This document shows positions 57,819 to 64,000 of a DNA stretch of 64,000 nt, piece after piece. Position 1 is the stretch's first letter. Every line of letters starts with the position of its first letter. The position numbers and the translations under genes were made by a program. Below the pieces are notes generated by a model. The model had not been told where the DNA came from and ran no database searches. It saw nothing but the letters and a program-made list of their open reading frames with translations. Location of the stretch: contig CAJMKK010000001.1 of NCBI GenBank assembly GCA_905214105.1, forward strand, positions 124,001 through 188,000, written 5' to 3'. This stretch comes from an uncultured bacterium (lineage in GTDB: Bacteria > Actinomycetota > Coriobacteriia > Coriobacteriales > Coriobacteriaceae).

Positions 57819-59336
57819 CTAGTTGGTGCTCATTCGTTTTGCTGCGGACTCGACGTAGCTGGCCATTTCGTCGACGTCACAGACGTCTTCGAAGCGGACA
57901 GGTTTGGACTCGAGCTCGGCGAGCTGGGTCGGGGCGACCGTGTTGGTGGCCTGCTCGAGCACGCGCATAGCCTCAAAATCGTCCTCGGGAACGTTGAGGC
58001 CCAGGGCATCGCAGCAGGCGCGCGGGAACTTGTAGGGGCTGGCGGTCGAAAGCAGCACGCGGGCCTTGGCGCCCTCGGCGGGAGCGACCTTTTCAAAGAC
58101 GTGATAGCCGCAAGCGGTGTGCGGGTCGATCACGTAGCCGTTGGCGTCCCAGCAACTCTTGATGGCAGCGCGGACCTCGTCCTCGCTGGCCCAGCCGCAG
58201 CCAAAGACGCTCTGAATCTTGGCCAGCAGCTCGGCGGGCACCTCGTAGCGACCAGTCTGTGCCAGCTGCTCCATAAGGCCGGCAACGAGCTCGCAGTCGC
58301 CGTCGGACAGGAAGTAGAGCATGCGCTCGAGGTTGGAGCTGATGAGGATGTCCATCGACGGCGAAATGGTCGTGAAGAACGGGCGGTTGCGGTCGTAGAC
58401 GCCGGTGGTCAGGAAGTCGGCAAGCACGTTGTTCTTGTCGCTCGCGACGATGAGCTTGGCGACGGGCAGGCCCATGCGCTTGGCGTAGTAGCCGGCCAAG
58501 ATATCGCCAAAGTTGCCGGTGGGCACACAGAACTCTACGGCGTCGCCAGCCTCGATAGCGCCGGCGCGCAGCAGCTGCGCATAGGCGGCAAAGTAGTAGA
58601 CAACCTGCGGTACCAGACGGCCGACATTGATAGAGTTGGCGCTCGAAAGCACCGTGCCGGCGGCTTCCAGACGCTCGGCAAGCTCCTTATCGGCAAAGAT
58701 GCGCTTGACGGCGCTCTGGGCGTCGTCAAAGTTGCCGCGGATGCCGCAGACGGCGACGTTGTCGCCCTCCTGCGTGGACATCTGCAGGTTCTGGACGTGG
58801 CTGACCTTGCCCTCGGGATAAAAGACGGTGATGCCCGTGCCCGGAGCGTCGGCAAAACCGGCGAGTGCGGCCTTGCCCGTGTCGCCCGACGTGGCGGTGA
58901 CGATCATGATGCGCTCAGCGCCGCCGTCCTTGGCGGAAGTGCGGGCCATGAGGCGGGGGAGCATCTGTAGGGCGACGTCCTTGAAGGCGCTTGTGGGGCC
59001 GCCAAAGAGCTCCATCACATAGGTCTGAGGGGCGTCAGCACCCGGCGCTGCGTCGAGTTTGACGAGCGGCGTAACCTCTTCACTCGCGAACGTGCCGCGG
59101 TATGCCTCGTCGACACACGCCGAAATTTCTTCGGCCGTGTAATCATTCAGTAACATTCCCAACACATCTTGAGCGATTTCAAAGTACGATTTATCTGCAA
59201 GCGAGCTGATATCGACCTGCTGGGTGCCAAGCTCGTCCGAGACAAACAAACCCCCGTCGGGAGCGATGCCGGTGCGGATTGCCACCTTACTTGAGCACGA
59301 TAAAGTGCGTCCTCGTGTACTATGATAAGTTCCCAT
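57819..59336 (-). CDS. thrC: Threonine synthase
   Basis: This 505-residue fold-type II PLP enzyme converts phosphohomoserine to threonine. The N-terminal domain is YHSTRGRTLSCSS...GIAPDGGLFV. The PLP lysine is about residue 119 in GPTSAFKDVALQ. The phosphate-binding TATSGDTGKAAL and VPTGNFGDILAGYYAKRMGL follow. The long form matches the E. coli/Corynebacterium class. ATG 59336 with GAGGAG nine nt upstream is chosen over a longer frame to 59381. It is divergent from aspartokinase and followed by thrB. Confidence 0.94.
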   Translation of the reverse strand: MGTYHSTRGRTLSCSSKVAIRTGIAPDGGLFVSDELGTQQVDISSLADKSYFEIAQDVLGMLLNDYTAEEISACVDEAYRGTFASEEVTPLVKLDAAPGADAPQTYVMELFGGPTSAFKDVALQMLPRLMARTSAKDGGAERIMIVTATSGDTGKAALAGFADAPGTGITVFYPEGKVSHVQNLQMSTQEGDNVAVCGIRGNFDDAQSAVKRIFADKELAERLEAAGTVLSSANSINVGRLVPQVVYYFAAYAQLLRAGAIEAGDAVEFCVPTGNFGDILAGYYAKRMGLPVAKLIVASDKNNVLADFLTTGVYDRNRPFFTTISPSMDILISSNLERMLYFLSDGDCELVAGLMEQLAQTGRYEVPAELLAKIQSVFGCGWASEDEVRAAIKSCWDANGYVIDPHTACGYHVFEKVAPAEGAKARVLLSTASPYKFPRACCDALGLNVPEDDFEAMRVLEQATNTVAPTQLAELESKPVRFEDVCDVDEMASYVESAAKRMSTN

Positions 59337-59440
59337 ATAACACTGCTCCTCGGATGCCTTGGTCCCAATCGGTGAAACCATGGTATCAGAGCGCGCAAAA
59401 TAGGTTCGCAGAGGCTTTTTAGAAAGGTAACCTCCAGCCC

Positions 59441-60829
59441 ATGATTAAGATTGCCAAGTTTGGCGGCTCGTCGGTCGCCGACGCCGAACACTTTAAGAAG
59501 ATCAAGGCCATCGTCGATGCCGACCCGGCTCGCCGTTTTGTGGTGGTTTCCGCCTGTGGTCGCCGCTTTAAGGGCGACACCAAGGTGACCGACCTGCTCT
59601 ACCTGGTTAACGCGCACGTTAAGTACCACGTGTCGTGCGAGGAGCTGCTCGAGGACATCGGCCAGCGCTATTTTGATATCGCTGACGAGCTGGAGCTCAC
59701 CTATCCCATCCGTGAGGAGTTCGCGGCTTTTGCCGAGCGCGCCCGCTCGGGCGGTTACTCCACCGAGGAGCTCGTGAGCCGCGGCGAGTACTTCACCGCT
59801 CGCCTGATGGCTGAGTACCTGGGCCTACCGTTCCTGGACGCCGCGACGGTTGTGGCGTTCCATCACGACGGTACGCTCAGCATGAACCGCACCTCCGAGC
59901 TGGTGCAAGAGTACGGTCAGCAGGGCGGCTTCGTTATGCCTGGCTTCTACGGCGCGACGCGCGAGGGCCAGATCAAGCTGCTCGACCGTGGCGGCGGCGA
60001 CATTTCCGGCTCGATCCTGGCCAAGTGCCTAGGCGCCGACCTGTACGAGAACTGGACCGACGTTTCGGGCTTCTATTCTGCCGATCCTCGCATTGTGCCC
60101 GAGGCTCAGCCCATTGCGCGCGTTACCTACGAGGAGCTGCGCGAGCTTTCGTACATGGGCGCAAGCGTCCTGCACGAGGAGGCCGTGTTCCCTGTGCGTG
60201 AGGCGGGAATTCCGCTGGTCATCAAGAACACCAATGCGCCGCAGGACCCCGGCACCATCATTAGCGAGACGGCTGATGAGGGCGAGGCGGAGCCCATCAT
60301 TACCGGCGTGACCGGCAAGCGCGGCTTTGTCGCCATCAACGTCGCCCGCGACCGCACCAAGCCCCGTGTTGGCTTTATGCGCCGTGCGCTTTCGGTGTTC
60401 GAACGCTATGACGTCTCCGTCGAGCACATGCCCACCGGTGTCGACCGCTTTGGCGCCGTGGTGCAGGAGCAGGATGTGCACGACTCGCTGTACTCGCTCG
60501 TGGGCGACATTCAGCAGGAGGTCGAGCCGCTCGAGATCGAGGTCGTCGAGGGCCTGGCGCTTATCGCGACCGTCGGCCGTAACCTGCGCGGGCGCGCAGG
60601 TATTTCGGGTCACCTGTTTGGCATGCTTGGCCAGGCCGGCGTGAGCGTGCGTATGATTTCGCAGAGCTGTGACGAGATCAACATCATTATCGGTGTCGAG
60701 GAGAAGGACTTCGACCTAGCGATTCAGACCATTTACCGTGCCTTCTCCGACGAAAACGGCATTGTGAAGGTCTCCGACCTGGAGGCTCCCGCGCCGGTCG
60801 ATCCCGCCCTGGTCGCGCTCCACAAGTAG
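59441..60829 (+). CDS. lysC: Aspartokinase
   Basis: This 462-residue aspartate kinase makes aspartyl phosphate for lysine, threonine and methionine. KFGGSSVAD is at the N-terminus, followed by a helical insertion, GGGDISGSIL with the nucleotide-binding DLYENWTDVSGFYSADPRIV, and two C-terminal ACT domains (about 310-450) for feedback control. The length and unsplit form resemble monofunctional Clostridium/actinobacterial aspartokinases. There is no fused homoserine dehydrogenase and no hom in the window. AGAAAGGTAACC precedes the ATG. It is divergent from thrC and upstream of asd. Confidence 0.92.
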   Translation: MIKIAKFGGSSVADAEHFKKIKAIVDADPARRFVVVSACGRRFKGDTKVTDLLYLVNAHVKYHVSCEELLEDIGQRYFDIADELELTYPIREEFAAFAERARSGGYSTEELVSRGEYFTARLMAEYLGLPFLDAATVVAFHHDGTLSMNRTSELVQEYGQQGGFVMPGFYGATREGQIKLLDRGGGDISGSILAKCLGADLYENWTDVSGFYSADPRIVPEAQPIARVTYEELRELSYMGASVLHEEAVFPVREAGIPLVIKNTNAPQDPGTIISETADEGEAEPIITGVTGKRGFVAINVARDRTKPRVGFMRRALSVFERYDVSVEHMPTGVDRFGAVVQEQDVHDSLYSLVGDIQQEVEPLEIEVVEGLALIATVGRNLRGRAGISGHLFGMLGQAGVSVRMISQSCDEINIIIGVEEKDFDLAIQTIYRAFSDENGIVKVSDLEAPAPVDPALVALHK

Positions 60830-60844
60830 CTGCCATCCCGTTGA

Positions 60845-60868
60845 TTTTTTGGGACATGTCTCAAAAAT
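60845..60868. repeat. Repeat G, short copy 2
   Basis: TTTTTTGGGACATGTCTCAA then AAA is a near-palindrome that shares TTTTTGGGACATG with the arm of copy 1 at 41908. It is 16 nt after the aspartokinase stop. Confidence 0.6.
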
Positions 60869-60902
60869 CTACGGCGGGGCGTTTCGTTTCGGTTTCGTTT
60901 CG

Positions 60903-60935
60903 ACGGGGCGGGTTTCGTGCCCGCCCCGTTCTTGT
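60903..60935 (+). terminator. Terminator of aspartokinase
   Basis: ACGGGGCGGG-TTTCGTG-CCCGCCCCGT followed by TCTTGT, about 75 nt after the stop. Confidence 0.75.
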
Positions 60936-61003
60936 ATACACTGGCAACAATAATCGGCCTGCTCGGCGTGCGGGCAAAAGCCACAACCTTTAAAGGGGGA
61001 AGC

Positions 61004-62029
61004 ATGAAACAGTACACGGTTGCTATTTTGGGCGCGACGGGAGCTGTAGGCACCCAGATGCTCGAGTGCCTCAACGAGCAGGAGTTTCCGGTCGGTAAGC
61101 TCAAGCTGCTGGCGAGCGCGCGCTCTGCGGGCAAGACCGTTGAGTTCCGCGGCGAGCAAATCGTGATCGAAGAGGCTTGCCCCGAGGCCTTTGAGGGCTG
61201 CGATATTGTGCTCGGAGCCGCCGGCGACGATATCGCGAAGGAGCTGCTGCCCGAGGCCGTCAAGCGCGGCGCTGTCGTGGTCGACAACAGCCATGCCTTC
61301 CGCATGGATCCCGAGGTGCCGCTGGTCGTACCCGAGATCAATGCCGACGATATCAAGTGGCATCACGGCCTTATCGCCAACCCCAACTGCGCGACCATTA
61401 TCGGCCTGGTTCCCACCTGGCCGCTGCATCAGCTCGCCGGCGTGAAGCGCATGATCGTCTCGACGTACCAGGCGGCTTCGGGCGCTGGCGCTCCCGGTAT
61501 GGCCGAGCTCGAGGCCCAGCTGGCCGCCCTGGGCCGTGGCGAGGAGATTCCCGAGCCGCGCGCTTTTGCCGCCCAGCTGGCGAGCAACCTGATTCCGCAG
61601 ATTGGCGGCGTCAAGGAGGAGGGCTTTACCTCCGAGGAGATGAAGCTGCAAAACGAGGGCCGCAAGATTATGCACCTGCCCGAGCTGCGCGTGAACTGCA
61701 CCTGCGTGCGCGTTCCTGTGCTGCGTTCGCACTCCGAGAGCATTACGCTCGAGTTTGAGCGCGATATAACGGTTGAGGAGGCCCGTGCTGCGCTGGCTGC
61801 CGCTCCCGGCGTCAAGCTGGTTGACGATATGGCTGCCGAGGATGCGCACGATCGCTTCCCCATGCCGATGGACACCTCCGACCAGGACCTGATTTGGGTC
61901 GGCCGCGTGCGTCGCGACATCTCGAACCCCGAGGCTGCGCGTGGCATCACCTTCTGGTGCTGCGGCGACCAAATCCGTAAGGGCGCGGCAACCAACGCCG
62001 TCCAGATCGCTAAGCTGCTCTGCGAGTAG
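61004..62029 (+). CDS. asd: Aspartate-semialdehyde dehydrogenase
   Basis: A 341-residue NADP-dependent enzyme reducing aspartyl phosphate to aspartate semialdehyde. The Rossmann motif ILGATGAVGTQML is about 8-20 and the catalytic Cys about 129 in NPNCATI. The STYQAASGAGAPGM loop and the catalytic His region CVRVPVLRSHSE follow. AGGGGGA precedes the ATG. It is 174 nt after aspartokinase, with that gene's terminator and repeat G2 in between, so it may have its own promoter. Repeat B4 starts 12 nt after its stop. Confidence 0.94.
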   Translation: MKQYTVAILGATGAVGTQMLECLNEQEFPVGKLKLLASARSAGKTVEFRGEQIVIEEACPEAFEGCDIVLGAAGDDIAKELLPEAVKRGAVVVDNSHAFRMDPEVPLVVPEINADDIKWHHGLIANPNCATIIGLVPTWPLHQLAGVKRMIVSTYQAASGAGAPGMAELEAQLAALGRGEEIPEPRAFAAQLASNLIPQIGGVKEEGFTSEEMKLQNEGRKIMHLPELRVNCTCVRVPVLRSHSESITLEFERDITVEEARAALAAAPGVKLVDDMAAEDAHDRFPMPMDTSDQDLIWVGRVRRDISNPEAARGITFWCCGDQIRKGAATNAVQIAKLLCE

Positions 62030-62041
62030 TGTGACCTGTCC

Positions 62042-62172
62042 GGCGGGGGCCGGGCTTAGTTTTCAGAACGTCCTCGACCATGTGTGGCGCCTTGTCCTGC
62101 TCCTTCGGAGCCGCGGACAAGGCGCCACACTGGTCTGCGGAGTGTTCTGAAAACTAAGCCCGGCCCCCGCCT
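62042..62172 (+). repeat. Structured 3-prime repeat, family B, copy 4
   Basis: Outer arms (GCGGGGGCCGGGCTTAGTTT, then TCAGAAC, with a perfect inverse) enclose GTCCTCGACCATG, the inner hairpin TGTGGCGCCTTGTCC/GGACAAGGCGCCACA and GTCTGCGGAGT. It starts 12 nt after the asd stop, in sense orientation. The following 62173-62334 is GC-rich and holds nothing I recognise. Confidence 0.88.
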
Positions 62173-62334
62173 GCGGTGACGCTGCTGCGAGCGGCCTGCG
62201 ATGGGGCTGTTGTTGGTTGAGGCCGCTGGGCTGATGTGGGGGCGCGTGGCTGTTGCGAGCCCTGGTCCCGGCGGCGGCCTCGGCGCTTCGCGCCTGCTGC
62301 CTGGGGTGACTTTGGGCTTGGTGCGAATTGAGGT

Positions 62335-62506
62335 CTAATACTTTTCCCGTGAAGTGAACGACCTTATTTGGACCCCCGAAGCATTGGCATTTTTTGATTG
62401 CTATGTCCTGCGGTTTTGCAGCGCGAATCCTGCGGTTTTGCGGTCTAAAGGTGTGGATGCTCCGGGACTTCGTTTTTACTCGTTCACTTCTCGGGAAAAG
62501 TATTAG
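62335..62506 (-). repeat. Long inverted repeat, family A, copy 4 (reverse orientation)
   Basis: Arms CTAATACTTTTCCCGTGAAG, then TGAACGA, and inverse have one mismatch over 27 bp. Read on the minus strand the interior has GGAGCATCCACACC, two AAAACCGCAGGA units and TGCTTCGGGGG, as in the other A copies. Confidence 0.75.
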
Positions 62507-62673
62507 AGCTCAGCTGGCGGGGGTACCGCCCTGGCGTCGAAGCCCCGCGTCTTCTTCGCTTGATTGGGAAAAACAGCCTCGCTGAAGTAATTGCGAGCCC
62601 GCCCGGACGTATCTGCGGGGGTTGTCTGCACAGTTCGCGGTATTATGTTGCGGAGTTTTGAAAGGAGCCGCTG

Positions 62674-63249
62674 GTGGTCACGACGACGTTTGCTTCGCCT
62701 TTGGGCGAAATCCTGCTTGCCGCTGATGGCCGCGGTCTGACGGGGCTTTGGTTTGAGGGGCAGGAGCACTTTGGCTCCACGCTTCTCCGTGAAGACTCCG
62801 AACATGTTGAAGGCGTCGATGCGGTTTCCGGTACTGGTGGCATGTCGTCGGTGAGTCCGGCAAATGGTGCGGCCTCTTCGGTGCTTGAGCGTTCCTGGGC
62901 TTGGCTGAATGCTTATTTTGCAGGGCAGGAACCTCGGTTTACGCCGCCGTTGCATATGATCGGCACGGCGTTTCAGCGTGAGGTTTGGTTTGAGCTGCTT
63001 TCGATCCCGCGTGGCGAGGTCGCTACGTATGGCGAGATCGCCCAGCGTGTTGCCGCTCGACATCGTGTACCGGGAAATGAAGCGCCCGTTGTATCTCCTC
63101 GCGCGGTGGGGGCTGCGGTCGCTCGCAACCCTATTTCGATTATCGTGCCGTGCCATCGCGTGGTCGCGGCCGACGGATCGCTCAACGGATACGCCGGTGG
63201 ACTGGATCGCAAGGAGTGGCTGCTGCGCCTCGAGGGTGCCTATCTATAA
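62674..63249 (+). CDS. ogt: Methylated-DNA--protein-cysteine methyltransferase
   Basis: A 191-residue suicide DNA repair protein that removes alkyl groups from O6-alkylguanine. The N-terminal domain (about 1-90, TFASPLGEILLAADGRGLTG) contains a Ser/Gly-rich insertion about 50-70. The DNA-binding domain has GTAFQREVWFELLSIPRGEV, then ATYGEIA, and the acceptor cysteine about residue 160 in IIVPCHRVV. The insert RVPGNEAPVVSP between the helix and the active site is longer than usual. The start is GTG 62674 with AAAGGAG upstream. It is monocistronic. Confidence 0.92.
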   Translation: MVTTTFASPLGEILLAADGRGLTGLWFEGQEHFGSTLLREDSEHVEGVDAVSGTGGMSSVSPANGAASSVLERSWAWLNAYFAGQEPRFTPPLHMIGTAFQREVWFELLSIPRGEVATYGEIAQRVAARHRVPGNEAPVVSPRAVGAAVARNPISIIVPCHRVVAADGSLNGYAGGLDRKEWLLRLEGAYL

Positions 63250-63389
63250 GCTGCAGGCGGCCGCAACGCCCATGCGGCAAGCGCGCTCGCTGTACGGGCG
63301 TTGTTTGCAGGGCGAGATGTGAAGCCGCCCGTTCCTTAAGTCCGACTAAGCTATAACCTTGCTTTTTTAAATATGCTCATCGACCTGCT

Positions 63390-63946
63390 AAGGCAGCACT
63401 AAGGCGAGTGCGGGTGCGCTATTATCGGCGCTCACGGAGCGCTTGGTGTTCTTGGCACGCATGGACGAGGGCTCGGCGGGCTTTACCATGGCGTCGATCG
63501 ATCTTTCGGAGGCGGTGAACAAGGCGGCGGCGCCGTTTAAGTCGGTGGCGGTCTCAGGCGGTAAACGCCTGTCGACGTCGATTGCGACCGGCGTGCGGAC
63601 CCATGCCGATGCCGCGGCGGTGGCGCAGGTGGTTGAGTTGCTACTGGACAACGCCACGCGCTATGCGAGCGAGGGCAGCGTGATTGAGCTGAGCCTGTGC
63701 GCCGTTTCGCACGGCAAAGGCAAGGGCGCCGCCGAGCTTGTCGTATCGAACGCCGTGGACGAGCTGCCCGAGGGCGACCTGGACCGATTGTTCGATCGCT
63801 TCTATCGTGCGGATGCGTCGCGCAGCTCCAAGACGGGTGGCTCGGGCGTGGGCCTGTCCGTGGTGCGTGCCATCGCCGAGGCCCATGGAGGCGCCGCCAC
63901 CGTATCCGGTCACGGCAACCAGATCACCTTCACCGTTTGCCTTTAA
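63390..63946 (+). pseudogene. Histidine kinase remnant: ATPase domain without sensor or H-box
   Basis: The frame opens after a TAA near 63390 and encodes ALLSALTERLVFLARMDEGS, the end of a dimerisation helix pair, followed by a complete HATPase domain: N-box LLLDNATRYA, G-box region GDLDRLFDRFYRADASRSSK and GGSGVGLSVVRAIAEAHGG. The phospho-accepting His, the membrane helices and the sensor domain are missing. TTG 63443 is a conceivable start but has no ribosome-binding site. No response regulator is adjacent. It is best read as the 3-prime relic of a deleted two-component kinase; a free-standing ATPase protein is less likely. Confidence 0.7.
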
Positions 63947-63990
63947 AACCTGCCAAAAAGGAACAGGTTTATTTTGGCAGGTTTTATCTG
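63945..63990 (+). repeat. Repeat F, copy 3, overlapping the kinase-remnant stop
   Basis: The TAA stop of the kinase remnant is immediately continued by AACCTGCCAAAAAGGAACAG then GTTTATTTTGGCAGGTTT and TATCTGGGGAAACG. This is the same unit as 36683 and, inverted, 34411. It runs to the window edge. Confidence 0.8.
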
Positions 63991-64000
63991 GGGAAACGTC

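Overview
The window is GC-rich, densely packed bacterial DNA with short leaders, many GTG/TTG starts and a strictly fermentative gene set: lactose-family PTS transporters, the tagatose-6-phosphate pathway, pyruvate formate-lyase and an oxygen-scavenging flavodiiron protein. It looks like a gut actinobacterium of the Coriobacteriia, most probably Collinsella. That assignment is an inference from gene content and composition; no 16S rRNA or taxonomic marker is present.

Region 1 (1-27.6 kb) is a carbohydrate island for lactose/galactose. It has two PTS modules, each an EIICB plus a GH1 phospho-glycosidase, with gene order reversed between them. Each sits beside a LacI regulator, and both must share the single EIIA (lacF). 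lacA, lacB and lacC with a class II aldolase carry galactose-6-phosphate to triose phosphates. galM, galK and galT provide a Leloir route under a third LacI regulator. Two DeoR regulators and a flavodiiron protein are interspersed. The left edge holds the tail of a second lacC-like kinase, a deacetylase remnant, a YhcH protein, tRNA-Thr and an orphan EIIB whose phospho-histidine is a tyrosine.

Region 2 (27.8-42 kb) holds stand-alone genes: a HAD phosphatase, an AraC regulator, a NUDIX-Vsr fusion, a BceAB-type ABC transporter, a GNAT acetyltransferase, DAHP synthase and a MarR-controlled heterodimeric ABC exporter. Region 3 (42-55 kb) has an SDR plus a 2-keto-3-deoxygluconate permease, a pyruvate formate-lyase naturally split into a core and an 83-residue glycyl-radical subunit, a LacI-controlled sucrose/fructan cluster, DegV and the PFL activase. 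Region 4 (55-64 kb) holds mtnN, engB, the threonine/aspartate genes thrB, thrC, lysC and asd, ogt, and a beheaded histidine kinase.

The most unusual signal lies between the genes. At least eight families of long, mostly imperfect inverted repeats occupy the intergenic spaces. In two families (B and C) the base-paired arms differ completely from copy to copy while short unpaired blocks are conserved, and every copy is oriented with the gene just upstream. C copies begin 0-3 nt after the stop codon and B copies 12-33 nt after it. That pattern suggests structured 3-prime-UTR RNA elements or terminator-like cassettes, possibly dispersed as REP-like sequences.
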